Assembly: GCA_003153915.1 (NCBI GenBank)
Contig: PMBX01000063.1
Span: 30,262-54,698 of the forward strand
DNA from: Phycisphaerales bacterium
Lineage (GTDB): Bacteria; Planctomycetota; Phycisphaerae; SM23-33
Direction: 5' to 3'
Length of the DNA stretch: 24,437 bases
This document shows positions 1 through 7,549 of the stretch, in pieces. Numbering within the stretch: position 1 is the first letter of the stretch; every line of letters starts with the position of its first letter. The notes under the pieces are model-generated. The model searched no databases and was not told the origin of the DNA. It saw only the letters and a list, made by a program, of their open reading frames with translations. A program made the position numbers and the translations under genes.

Positions 1-537
1 GACACGGTGGCCAGGGGATACTGGAACCGCCCGCAGGAGTCGGCGCGGGTGTTTCGCTCGCATCCCTTCCCGACAGCGGGCAATACCCATCCCGAATTGG
101 TGGTTTACTCCGGGGACTACGCGACGCGGGACGAGGAAGGGTTCCTTTACTATCTAGGCCGGCGGGACCAGCAGCTCAAGGTCGCTGGGATGCGGGTCAG
201 CCCCGAAGAGATCGAAACCGTCATCGCTTCCATCGACGGGGTTTCCGAATGCGTGGTAGCCGGTGCAGGGGGGGATGACAACGGAGATTGGATCGTGGCA
301 TTTGTCATCGCGCAAGGCTCCTTGGACGAGGCGGGCGTCCTGCGGGCCTGCGCCCAGCACTTGCCGCGCCACATGATCCCGCGCGAGGTCCGCTTGTGCC
401 CGTCGTTCCCGCGGCTGGACAACGGCAAGACCGACCGGGTCGCCTTGAGAGACAGCTTGCGACGCTTGCCAGGGGAAACGATCTGGCCCGCCACGCCCGT
501 CGGGTCCGACCAGCTTGGGGGTGGGCATGGGCGCTGA
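1..537 (+). CDS. Acyl/aminoacyl-AMP ligase, C-terminal part (5' end outside window)
   Basis: This is the last 178 residues of an ANL-superfamily adenylating enzyme, which activates a carboxylic acid with ATP and passes it to CoA or a carrier protein. The frame is open from base 1, so the N-terminal ATP-binding core lies upstream. Visible motifs are VARGYWNRPQES (residues 3-14), the SGD..TRDEEGFLYYLGRRD segment (the A7/A8 hinge of the family), the VSPEEIE stretch, LPRHMIP (A9) and NGKTDR (A10), whose Lys143 is the usual catalytic lysine. The wording resembles carrier-protein-linked ligases found in exosortase/exopolysaccharide loci, but I cannot tell the substrate. It overlaps the next gene by 11 nt, and a carrier-protein gene lies 2 kb downstream, which supports loading of a carrier. 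Being an ANL ligase is near certain; the subfamily is inference. Confidence 0.9.
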   Translation, partial: DTVARGYWNRPQESARVFRSHPFPTAGNTHPELVVYSGDYATRDEEGFLYYLGRRDQQLKVAGMRVSPEEIETVIASIDGVSECVVAGAGGDDNGDWIVAFVIAQGSLDEAGVLRACAQHLPRHMIPREVRLCPSFPRLDNGKTDRVALRDSLRRLPGETIWPATPVGSDQLGGGHGR

Positions 538-1972
538 CTGCATTTTGTGGTGTCCCGACGTGCAGGTTGCGCCCGGCAGATGGAAGCCCAGCCACCAATT
601 GGGCATCCTCTACGTTGGGCGGGTGGCGGCGGAAGGGGGGCACAAGGTTCGCTTCATCCGTTGCGGGCATGACGTGGAGGCCGTGGCGGAGGAGGTCCGA
701 CGGGAACGGGCAGGGATCGTTGGTATTTCCGTTACCACCAGCGATTGGCGCAGCAACCTGTCGCTGGCGGCGGAACTGTGCGGGCGGGTCAAGCAGATCA
801 GCCGGGGGATTCGCACCGTGCTGGGCGGGATCGTACCCACGATGTTTGCCCAGGAGATACTTACCCGCTATGGCGATGTGGATATTGTCGTCAAGGGGGA
901 GGGCGAGCAGACATTCCTGGAAATACTTCGAGGCGAGCCAAGCAGCGATATCGCGGGTATCGCCTGGCGGGACGAGGATGGCGCGGTCCGCCACGGTCCG
1001 GCTCGCCGTCCCCTGGGTGACCTGGACGAATTGCCCCATGCCATGGCCGTGGAGACCGAAGGCACGGCCACCACCGAATGTGCCGGATTGCTTGGAAACG
1101 TGTATTACGACTCACCCACCCGTTGTGCCAGCCTCCTGACCAGCCGCGGCTGCGAGGGGCAGTGTACCTTCTGCGTCAACCCGTGGTACTACCGGCCCGT
1201 CCGCCAGCGAAGCATCCCCAACGTCCTGGAAGAAATCCGCCGGTTGGCCTGCCACGGTGTGCGATACCTTAGGATATGCGACGCGAACTTCGCCTCTGAC
1301 CACGCGCGGGTGATGGACTTTTGCGATGCGATTGAACCTTTCCGGATGCAGTGGTCTTGTTGGCAACGTGCCGATATGACGGATCCGGGCCTCTACACGG
1401 CCATGCGACGCGCGGGTTGCCGGATCACCACCATTGGCATCGAAAGTTTTGACCAAGAGATTCGTAATCTCCGCTACCGCAAGAACGTTCCCGACGAGCA
1501 GCTTTACCAGGCCGTGCGTTACGCAGCCCAGGCGGGCATCGACACCGTAGGCGAAATCATAATCGGACATCCGCTGGAGGACGCGGACCGGTTGAGACAG
1601 GGCTTCGACAAGGCCAGGGGCATTCTCCGTTACCTGGATTATGTCAACATATCCACGCTGACGGTGGTTCCCCACACGGCGTTGTGGACGCAGCTTACCG
1701 CCGATATGCCGGAGGACCGGGTCGCCAAGTTGAGGCTGCGGTCCATGTTTCAGTGTCCCTCCGTGTGGCGATTTGCCCGCAACGTCGATCCAGGCGCCCT
1801 GGAAAGCATGTCCCAGGACTATCTCCGGCACGTCTACCACGGCCCGGCGTACCTCCTGCGGCAGTTCACCAGGACATTGGCGCAAAGAAAACGGCTGACG
1901 TGGTTCAACCGAGACAGGATCGTCAAAACGTTGTTAGGAAAAGCCCTTCGCCGTGTCAGGAGACCAAGGTAA
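527..1972 (+). CDS. B12-binding-type radical SAM enzyme
   Basis: 481 residues. The N-terminal half (about 1-170) reads as a cobalamin-binding-like Rossmann domain: it starts ILWCPDVQ, and has GIVGISVTT, TVLGGIVPT and the VVKGEGEQTFLEIL stretch typical of this class. I do not see the DxHxxG motif that coordinates cobalt from below. The radical SAM core has the 4Fe-4S motif C-x3-C-x2-C at Cys209, Cys213 and Cys216 (GCEGQCTFC), followed by GIESFDQEI and EIIIGHPLED. Family members carry out methylations, ring contractions and cyclisations on unactivated carbons. I chose ATG 527, which overlaps the upstream ligase by 11 nt. TTG 515 and GTG 521 are in-frame alternatives. The C-terminus is basic (RRVRRPR). 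The next gene starts 5 nt after the stop, so the two are probably co-transcribed. Substrate unknown; the class is confident. Confidence 0.9.
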   Translation: MGADCILWCPDVQVAPGRWKPSHQLGILYVGRVAAEGGHKVRFIRCGHDVEAVAEEVRRERAGIVGISVTTSDWRSNLSLAAELCGRVKQISRGIRTVLGGIVPTMFAQEILTRYGDVDIVVKGEGEQTFLEILRGEPSSDIAGIAWRDEDGAVRHGPARRPLGDLDELPHAMAVETEGTATTECAGLLGNVYYDSPTRCASLLTSRGCEGQCTFCVNPWYYRPVRQRSIPNVLEEIRRLACHGVRYLRICDANFASDHARVMDFCDAIEPFRMQWSCWQRADMTDPGLYTAMRRAGCRITTIGIESFDQEIRNLRYRKNVPDEQLYQAVRYAAQAGIDTVGEIIIGHPLEDADRLRQGFDKARGILRYLDYVNISTLTVVPHTALWTQLTADMPEDRVAKLRLRSMFQCPSVWRFARNVDPGALESMSQDYLRHVYHGPAYLLRQFTRTLAQRKRLTWFNRDRIVKTLLGKALRRVRRPR

Positions 1973-1977
1973 TCCTT

Positions 1978-2403
1978 ATGCGCATCCAGATCACGAATAG
2001 ACTCTCCCCGGTACAGCGGGCCTATCTGACTAGGCAGTTGGCTGAATTTAATGCCCGGCAACTGGCCACCGTCGAGCAGAATCAGGACGATCCATTGGCG
2101 GCGATGCTGTTGGACGATTCGGGTCAAATCGTCGGCGGCCTGATCGCGGTCATTCGTTGGAATCTGCTGGAGATCAAGGTTCTGTGGGTGGTGGAGGGCC
2201 AACGCGGCCGGGGGCATGGCTCCTCGCTGCTGGCGGCCATCGAGCGGGAAGGCCTCCGGCGGCAGTGCAGCCAGTCCGTGGTCGATACGTTCAGTTTCCA
2301 GGCGCCGGACTTCTACCTGCGACACGGTTACGAAGTCTTTGGAGTCCTCAAGGATTGCCCCCCCGGGCAGCGGCGATACTACCTCCGCAAGGACCTTCCG
2401 TGA
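1978..2403 (+). CDS. GNAT-family N-acetyltransferase
   Basis: 141 residues. GNAT enzymes move an acyl group from acyl-CoA, or sometimes from an acyl carrier protein, to an amine. The CoA pyrophosphate-binding loop is visible as Q-R-G-R-G-H-G at residues 75-81, after a beta-strand pair (LLEIKVLWVVEG) and before the helix SSLLAAIEREGL. The C-terminal part DFYLRHGYEVFGVL is the usual beta6-beta7 region of the fold. I chose ATG 1978, five bases after the radical SAM stop, over longer in-frame starts that would lie inside the upstream gene. Length is normal for a single GNAT domain. Its place between the radical SAM enzyme and the carrier-protein gene suggests it acylates the pathway product or an intermediate. 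That role is inference. Confidence 0.85.
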   Translation: MRIQITNRLSPVQRAYLTRQLAEFNARQLATVEQNQDDPLAAMLLDDSGQIVGGLIAVIRWNLLEIKVLWVVEGQRGRGHGSSLLAAIEREGLRRQCSQSVVDTFSFQAPDFYLRHGYEVFGVLKDCPPGQRRYYLRKDLP

Positions 2404-2476
2404 ATGGCCATCCCCTCTGCGGCGCCGCGGGACGTTGACGGTGGGCGTTGCCGGGCGAGAGAGCAAAAGGAGTTTT

Positions 2477-2791
2477 ATGAAATACCAGGAAGCGGTTAAT
2501 GGAGTCAAAGAGGTGATCGTCTCTTTGTTCGACCTTGGCGTATCCGCCGGTCAAATCCGGGACGACGAGGCGGTCTTTGAGACGGGTATCGGCCTGGACT
2601 CGATGGCGGCAGTGGAACTGCTGGAAGGGCTGGAGGCAAGGTTTGGGATCGTACTGGGCAGTACGGACCTGGACATGGCCAACTTCGCCACCATCGGTGC
2701 CGTCGCCAGGCTCATCTCTCGCAAGACCGGGGATGGCCAGTCCCTTGCATCCGGCGGCTGGCGGGGCGGGGGAGACGCGGGCGATGAATAA
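2477..2791 (+). CDS. Acyl/peptidyl carrier protein
   Basis: 104 residues, small and acidic, with the carrier-protein four-helix pattern. Ser42 in GIGLDSMAAVELLEGLEARF is the expected 4'-phosphopantetheine attachment site (consensus D-S-[LM]). The segment DLDMANFATIGAVARLI matches helices III and IV. It has a glycine-rich, acidic tail of about 20 residues beyond the normal domain end. A strong Shine-Dalgarno (AAAAGGAG, ending 4 nt before ATG 2477) decides the start. The 73-nt gap upstream is the largest before the transporter genes. Its stop overlaps the start of the ABC ATPase gene by 8 nt, implying coupled translation. It presumably holds the acid activated by the upstream ligase. A housekeeping fatty-acid AcpP is unlikely because no fab genes are near. 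Confidence 0.9.
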   Translation: MKYQEAVNGVKEVIVSLFDLGVSAGQIRDDEAVFETGIGLDSMAAVELLEGLEARFGIVLGSTDLDMANFATIGAVARLISRKTGDGQSLASGGWRGGGDAGDE

Positions 2792-3611
2792 CTCCGCTGA
2801 TTCGTCAACGGCGGCGACGGGGACCATGATTGCTCTTGAAAGCGTCACCATGCGCTACCCGTTGCCCATGCGGTATCGCCAACTGCTGCTGGCGCCGCTG
2901 CGGCGGCGATATGTGACGGCGCTACGGGGCGTGAATCTTGAGGTCCGGGCTGGGGAGTGCGTGGGGATCCTGGGACCAAACGGCGCGGGCAAGACCACGC
3001 TCCTGAAAGTCATCGGCGGCCTGCTGTATCCCTCCGAAGGCTCCGTTGCCGTGGGCGGCTACGACACCTGCCGGGACAATCCCGCCGTGCGCCGCCAGGT
3101 GGGCTTTGTCCTCAACGAAGAACGGAGCTTCTACTGGCGGATGACGGGGATGCAGAACCTGGAATTTTTCGGCGCGTTGGACAACCTTGCCAATCCCTAC
3201 CTTCGCCGCCGCGCCACGGAACTGTTGGAGTTGGTGGGCTTGAACTATGCCGCCGGCTCGCGCGTGTCGGATTATTCCTGCGGCATGCGACAGCGGCTGG
3301 CCATCGCGCGCGGCCTACTGGCGGAACCGGCGGTACTTATCCTGGACGAGCCTACCAAGTCGCTGGATCCGTTGGGGGCGGCGTCCCTGCGGTCGTTGAT
3401 CTCGCGCGAGCTTCACGCGGGTTTCGGCAAGACGCTGGTCATCGCGACCCACCATATCGCCGAAGCCATGGAACTTTGCGAAAAGATCGTGATCCTCTCG
3501 GGCGGGCGGATCGTCGATTGCGTTTACACGCGGGACATCCCCGGCGGGGCCAACGGGCTGGCCGGCCACTACAGGCAGGCCATGGAACAAACGGAGGAGA
3601 CACGATGCTGA
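2784..3611 (+). CDS. ABC transporter ATP-binding protein (ABC-2 exporter type)
   Basis: 275 residues; the cytoplasmic motor of an export pump. Walker A is G64-PNGAGKTT (64-72), the ABC signature is YSCGMRQR (164-171), Walker B is AVLILDEP (183-190), the D-loop is SLDP and the switch histidine lies in ATHH (221-224). The Q-loop region reads GFVLNEERSFYWRMTG, so the usual Gln is not obvious. I believe the ERSFYWR wording recurs in ABC ATPases of polysaccharide and antibiotic export. The ATG at 2784 overlaps the carrier-protein gene by 8 nt, and the stop overlaps the permease gene by 7 nt, so the three are translationally chained. It probably exports the product of the upstream enzymes; the cargo is inferred from context only. 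Confidence 0.92.
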   Translation: MNNSADSSTAATGTMIALESVTMRYPLPMRYRQLLLAPLRRRYVTALRGVNLEVRAGECVGILGPNGAGKTTLLKVIGGLLYPSEGSVAVGGYDTCRDNPAVRRQVGFVLNEERSFYWRMTGMQNLEFFGALDNLANPYLRRRATELLELVGLNYAAGSRVSDYSCGMRQRLAIARGLLAEPAVLILDEPTKSLDPLGAASLRSLISRELHAGFGKTLVIATHHIAEAMELCEKIVILSGGRIVDCVYTRDIPGGANGLAGHYRQAMEQTEETRC

Positions 3612-4414
3612 TGCGAAAGGCCCTGGCGTTCCTCAAGCGAGATTACCTCATCGAGTCGAGTTACAAGTTCGCCTTCGTCTTTGAACTGCTCACGACGCTG
3701 TTTCCGCTGATCAGTTTCTATTTCATCGGCCAGCTCGTCGGTTCGCGCAACGACAGCCGGCTGGCGAAATATGGCGGAGCGTACTTTCCATTTGCCCTGG
3801 TTGGGGTGGCGTTCTCCCAGTACCTCCTGCTGGCGTTGGGGACCTTCAGCCGCACGATCCGCCGCAGCCAGATGGCCGGCTGCCTGGAGGCGACGCTCAG
3901 CGCCCAGACCTCGCCGCAGGTGGTCATCATCCTGTCCTCGCTGTATTGTTTCGTCACCAAGTTGCTGCATATCGTTTTGGTGTTTGTTTTGGGCTGGTTG
4001 GCGTTCGGTCTGGACTATCGAAACGCCAATTTCCTCAGCGCCGCGGTGGTGCTGGTACTGACGGCGGGGGCCTTCAGCGGGCTGGGAATCCTCTCCGCCG
4101 CCGCCATCGTGCTGCTCAAGAAGGGCGATCCGATCGAATGGATTTTCGGTGCGGCCAGCTCGCTGCTGGGCGGGGCCTTGTTCCCCGTCGAGATCATGCC
4201 CCGCTGGATGCAGTGCCTGGCGGTGGTCTTCCCGATCACCTACGCCCTGGAGGCCATGAGGATGGCGATCCTTCGCGGCCAGACGGTGTGGATGCTCTGG
4301 AAACCGCTGGCCGTCCTTGCCGCCACGGGGGCGGTGCTGATTCCCCTGGGCGTGTGGGCCTTCGCAGCCGCGGTAAACAAGGGCCGGCGGGACGGAAGCC
4401 TGATGCATTACTAG
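3605..4414 (+). CDS. ABC-2 type transporter permease
   Basis: 269 residues, about six hydrophobic membrane segments: near 22-44 (FAFVFELLTTLFPLISFYFI), 62-82, 103-133, 140-165, 170-200 and 230-255. The stretch SLLGGALFPVEIMPRWMQ followed by FPITYALEAMR is the hallmark of ABC-2 membrane proteins, just before the last membrane span. It forms the channel for the ATPase encoded immediately upstream, whose 3' end it overlaps by 7 nt. I chose ATG 3605; a second ATG lies two codons later. Both ends are predicted cytoplasmic, with a basic C-terminus (NKGRRDGS). A 161-nt gap with two GC-rich hairpins follows, so this may end the first transcription unit. Confidence 0.9.
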   Translation: MLMRKALAFLKRDYLIESSYKFAFVFELLTTLFPLISFYFIGQLVGSRNDSRLAKYGGAYFPFALVGVAFSQYLLLALGTFSRTIRRSQMAGCLEATLSAQTSPQVVIILSSLYCFVTKLLHIVLVFVLGWLAFGLDYRNANFLSAAVVLVLTAGAFSGLGILSAAAIVLLKKGDPIEWIFGAASSLLGGALFPVEIMPRWMQCLAVVFPITYALEAMRMAILRGQTVWMLWKPLAVLAATGAVLIPLGVWAFAAAVNKGRRDGSLMHY

Positions 4415-4461
4415 CGATTCCAGGCCGCACGGTGTCGCAACCGGTACGGTTTGTATGGAAG

Positions 4462-4525
4462 GGTGGCGGGGCTCCGTCCCGCCACCTTGGATGGAAGCGC
4501 GGTGGGACTCAAGCCCCCACCGCGC
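4462..4525. repeat. Two tandem GC-rich inverted repeats between permease and UGD-like genes
   Basis: The first hairpin is 4462-4486: arms GGTGGCGGG and CCCGCCACC with further pairing towards a 3-nt loop. The second is 4497-4525: perfect 10-bp arms GCGCGGTGGG and CCCACCGCGC around a 9-nt loop. The two share the GGTGG / CCACC core. No T-run follows either, so they are not classical intrinsic terminators on the plus strand. They could slow transcription, protect the upstream mRNA, or be a copy of a dispersed intergenic repeat. The rest of the 4415-4575 gap shows no gene. Confidence 0.8.
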
Positions 4526-4575
4526 GAAATACGTCCGGCTGGCGGAAACCAAGACTCCAATAAGGTGCAGAAACC

Positions 4576-5391
4576 ATGAAACCAACTTGGGTCGCTATTA
4601 TCGGCGGCGGGACCGTCGGCGGGGCGATGGCGGAACTTTTCGGCGGCGCCGTCGTCTACGACATTCGCCCCGGATTCTGCCATGATCGCCCTGCCGTCAA
4701 TGCCTGCGATGTGGGCTTCGTCTGCGTGCCGAGTCCCCGATCCGACAGTGGCGCCGCTGACACTTCCGTCGTGGAAGAAGTCATATCCTGGCTGGAGACG
4801 CCGTTGATCGTCATCCGTTCCACCGTGCCGCCCGGAACCACGGATCGATTGAGGCAAGAGAGTGGCAAACGCGTGGTGTTTCAGCCGGAATACCTGGGAG
4901 AAACGCCCCGACATGTCTATCGTAACCTCGCCGAACAGGACTTCATCGTCCTGGGCGGGCCGATGGAGGACGCCTCCGCGGTGGCGGATATCTACAAGCG
5001 ATACCTTAACGCGACGGTGCGGTACCATTTCTGCGACGCAAAAACGGCAGAGCTGGCCAAGTACATGGAGAATGCTTTCTTCGCCGCCAAGGTGACTTTC
5101 GTCAATGAGTTCCACGACATCGCCCGGCTATTCGGGGTGGATTTCAATCTGCTTCGTGAGATTTGGCTGGCGGACGGCAGGATCAAGGCCGACCACACGG
5201 ATGTGTATCCCTCCGCGCGGGGGTTTTGCGGAAAATGCCTGCCAAAGGACCTGGACGCCATCGTTGCCGCCTGCCGCCAAGGCGGTTACGAGCCAAAACT
5301 GCTGACGGCGGTGCGGGAAACCAACAATCAATGGACGCGCCAAACGGGATCAGATCAACAAATCCTTCAAGGGAGCCACAGACCACTATGA
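4576..5391 (+). CDS. Short UDP-glucose/GDP-mannose dehydrogenase-like protein lacking the C-terminal domain
   Basis: 271 residues. Full UDP-sugar 6-dehydrogenases are about 400-450 residues and oxidise a UDP- or GDP-sugar to the uronic acid with NAD+. This one has a compact NAD-binding Rossmann fold (IIGGGTVGGAM, from residue 8), the RSTVPPGTT strand-turn (81-89), the PEYLGE segment (Glu106), A-K162-YMEN and the catalytic cysteine motif GFCGKCLPKD (Cys221). Thus the expected active-site Glu, Lys and Cys are all present. The third, UDP-binding domain is missing: the protein ends about 50 residues after the catalytic Cys. A Shine-Dalgarno AAGGTG precedes ATG 4576. The stop overlaps the next start as ATGA. 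It may use a different or carrier-bound substrate, or a missing partner supplies the third domain. Confidence 0.85.
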   Translation: MKPTWVAIIGGGTVGGAMAELFGGAVVYDIRPGFCHDRPAVNACDVGFVCVPSPRSDSGAADTSVVEEVISWLETPLIVIRSTVPPGTTDRLRQESGKRVVFQPEYLGETPRHVYRNLAEQDFIVLGGPMEDASAVADIYKRYLNATVRYHFCDAKTAELAKYMENAFFAAKVTFVNEFHDIARLFGVDFNLLREIWLADGRIKADHTDVYPSARGFCGKCLPKDLDAIVAACRQGGYEPKLLTAVRETNNQWTRQTGSDQQILQGSHRPL

Positions 5392-6848
5392 AGCATCGCA
5401 ACACTCATGGAATTCCATCCCGATGGTGGATCGTCGCGTCGTTTCTGGTATCGGCGGCCGCTGGGCAGGTTTACGCCTGCACGGCAATTATCGTCGGAAA
5501 ATCCGCTTCCAAGGACGGTTCGGTGCTGGTGGGGCATAACGACGACTACGGCGGAACGCGTTGCCTCAACTTTCGTGCCGTGCCAAGACTTCGCCATCCC
5601 CCACAGGCCATTGTGGAAGTCGCCGATGGGTTGACCATGCCCGAAGTCCCCCAGACGTGGGCCTATCTGTGGTCCCAGCTTCCGGGCCTGCCATACAGCG
5701 ACATTTATCTCAACGAATGGGGCGTCACCGTGCTGAATAATTACACTCCGTCCCGCGACACCGAAGAAGCCGCCGCCCGGCGAGGGGAACTCCTCCAGGG
5801 GGGCGTCCAGTTCATGCTCAAGCGCATCATCGCCCAGCGGGCCAAGTCCGCTCGCCAAGGACTCGCCGTCGCCAAGGATCTTATCGAGCGGTTTGGCTAC
5901 GGGGGCGGCTGGACAACCGTCATCGCCGACGGCAAGGAGGCATGGCTGCTGTCTTTGGCGCCGGGCAAGCACTGGGTGGCCCAGCGTGTTCCCGACGACG
6001 CGGTGGTGATCCTTCCCAACACCTATATCATCTCGCAGGTGGACCCCAACGACCAGACGCAATTCCTGGCCGCCTCGGACCTGATCCAACACGCCTGTGC
6101 TCAGGGATGGTACGATCCCAACGGGGGCGTTCCTTTTAGTTTCCGCGACGCATACGGAACCGAACGCATCGGCGCCATTGACGGCCGGCAGCGGAGGGGC
6201 CAAGGCATGATGACCGGAAAGGAAATCCCCTCATCTGGCATCCCGCAATTGCCCTTTGCGGTCCGGCCCAGGGACAAGATCGGCTTGAGGGAGGTCATGG
6301 CCTTTCTGCGGGACCGCGGTCCGGGCTACTCCATATGCAACGAGATGACGCAGGAATCCTCCATCTTTCAACTGAGGTCGTCCCTGCCTGCCGCAATCGG
6401 ATGCGTGTACTGGCATTGCCTGGCCCGGCCTGACGTAAGCACGTTTGTCCCCTGGTACGCCGGCATCGGTGACGTGCCGGATTGCTATCACAAATCGGTC
6501 CCGCTGGAGACGCAACTGTCGTTGTCCTACCACCTATCGCCGCCGGGCGGGACCTTCGATGTGGATCCCAATCACGCCTGGTGGGACTTCAAGGCCCTGG
6601 CGGCATCGCTACTGGGCGAAGAACCCCAACGACGCGAGACGGCGAGGGCAGTTATGGACGCTTTCGAGGACAGAGAGCTGGAAAACCAACCATCCACCGA
6701 GGCCAAGGCGCTCCAACTGCACGCCGTCGATCCCGAAGGCGCGCGGACCTATCTGACGGATTATTGCTCCCAGTGGGGCCGGAAGGCCCGCCGTTTGGCC
6801 GAGGAATTACCCCATCGACTGCGAAGACCGCAACGCCCCATGCCCTAA
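5388..6848 (+). CDS. Secreted C69-family (dipeptidase/secernin-like) Ntn hydrolase
   Basis: 486 residues. A signal peptide (basic start, hydrophobic WWIVASFLVSAAAG) ends in V-Y-A, directly before Cys31. The following CTAIIVGKSASKDGSVLVGHNDD matches the start of peptidase family C69 (PF03577), where the Cys is the N-terminal nucleophile. Further family-like stretches are WGVTVLNNYTPSRD and IAQRAKSARQGLAVAKDLIERFG, then GWTTVIADGKEAWLLSLAPGKHWVAQRVPDD. These enzymes hydrolyse dipeptides or other amides. The placement means signal peptidase cleavage itself could expose the nucleophile in the periplasm. Translation is coupled to the upstream UGD-like gene by an ATGA overlap. It might trim or release the exported product, or simply be a nutritional peptidase. 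Family assignment good; substrate unknown. Confidence 0.82.
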   Translation: MKHRNTHGIPSRWWIVASFLVSAAAGQVYACTAIIVGKSASKDGSVLVGHNDDYGGTRCLNFRAVPRLRHPPQAIVEVADGLTMPEVPQTWAYLWSQLPGLPYSDIYLNEWGVTVLNNYTPSRDTEEAAARRGELLQGGVQFMLKRIIAQRAKSARQGLAVAKDLIERFGYGGGWTTVIADGKEAWLLSLAPGKHWVAQRVPDDAVVILPNTYIISQVDPNDQTQFLAASDLIQHACAQGWYDPNGGVPFSFRDAYGTERIGAIDGRQRRGQGMMTGKEIPSSGIPQLPFAVRPRDKIGLREVMAFLRDRGPGYSICNEMTQESSIFQLRSSLPAAIGCVYWHCLARPDVSTFVPWYAGIGDVPDCYHKSVPLETQLSLSYHLSPPGGTFDVDPNHAWWDFKALAASLLGEEPQRRETARAVMDAFEDRELENQPSTEAKALQLHAVDPEGARTYLTDYCSQWGRKARRLAEELPHRLRRPQRPMP

Positions 6849-6948
6849 AGACAGATCGGGTGCGGACCGGCCTGGCCATATCCATATCGCGACGGGGACG
6901 CCTCTTGGATGAACAAAGACCGCCATCGCGCGCGGGCAGCGACGTTGA

Positions 6949-7524
6949 ATGAGATTTTTCAGGAAACCATACGATTTGCAAACCCGGCTTATGATCCGCG
7001 CCGGGCGGGGGGACGCTGAGGCGTTCAGGCAACTGTATGTTGCGATGCAGGAAACGGTGCGGGCTTTCCTCGCCAGCCGCGACGGATGCATGACCTGCCA
7101 CGACATCGACGACATGACCCAGGAGGTCTTTCTGCGCGCCTGGACCAACCTAGGAGACTTCCAGGCGCGTTCGCCAGTCCAAACCTATCTGCTGGGCATA
7201 GCACAGAACGTGCTTATGGAGACGTGGCGCAAGCGAGCCAAGACATCCATTAAGCTGGCAACCTGTTCCTCCCGGCATGAGGATCCCAACCAAGAGCCTT
7301 CGGAAGAAGGCGGGAAAGCTCACCTCCGCCGGGCCATCGACCGGGCCAAAAACGAAATGACAGCCGAACAACGTACGGCCTTTGAGCTGGTTTACGTGCA
7401 GGGCCTGCCGGATGAGGAGGCAGCCCGGCGATGCCAATGCAATCTTCATCAGTTTCGCAATCGCCTTTGGCGGGCCAGGATGAAGCTGAAGGAAGTGATA
7501 CGTAATTTTCAGAACACCGTGTAA
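6949..7524 (+). CDS. ECF-type sigma-70 family RNA polymerase sigma factor
   Basis: 191 residues. Sigma region 2 spans about 21-97, with DIDDMTQEVFLRAWTNLGDF (52-71; the core-RNA-polymerase-binding helix) and TYLLGIAQNVLMETWRKR (the -10-recognising helix). Region 4 spans about 137-187: MTAEQRTAFELVYVQGLPDEEAARR, then a helix-turn-helix ending RNRLWRARMKLKE. There is no region 1 or 3, as in ECF factors. The linker (98-130) is longer and more polar than usual. ATG 6949 follows directly on an in-frame TGA, so it is the first possible start; no good Shine-Dalgarno is visible. No anti-sigma gene is adjacent, so how its activity is controlled is not apparent. An intrinsic terminator follows. Confidence 0.9.
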   Translation: MRFFRKPYDLQTRLMIRAGRGDAEAFRQLYVAMQETVRAFLASRDGCMTCHDIDDMTQEVFLRAWTNLGDFQARSPVQTYLLGIAQNVLMETWRKRAKTSIKLATCSSRHEDPNQEPSEEGGKAHLRRAIDRAKNEMTAEQRTAFELVYVQGLPDEEAARRCQCNLHQFRNRLWRARMKLKEVIRNFQNTV

Positions 7525-7549
7525 CCGTAACATCGTGTTGCCAAACTCC

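Noticed and set aside
288..1139. Plus-strand open frame (283 codons) overlapping the ligase and radical SAM genes
   Set aside because: It is a shifted frame across two real genes, Arg/Pro/Ser-rich and without domains.
3569..4585. Long minus-strand open frame (338 codons) opposite the ABC permease gene
   Set aside because: It lies antisense to a clear ABC-2 permease. Its translation is rich in Arg, Gln, Glu and His with no domain, the usual shadow of a GC-rich gene.
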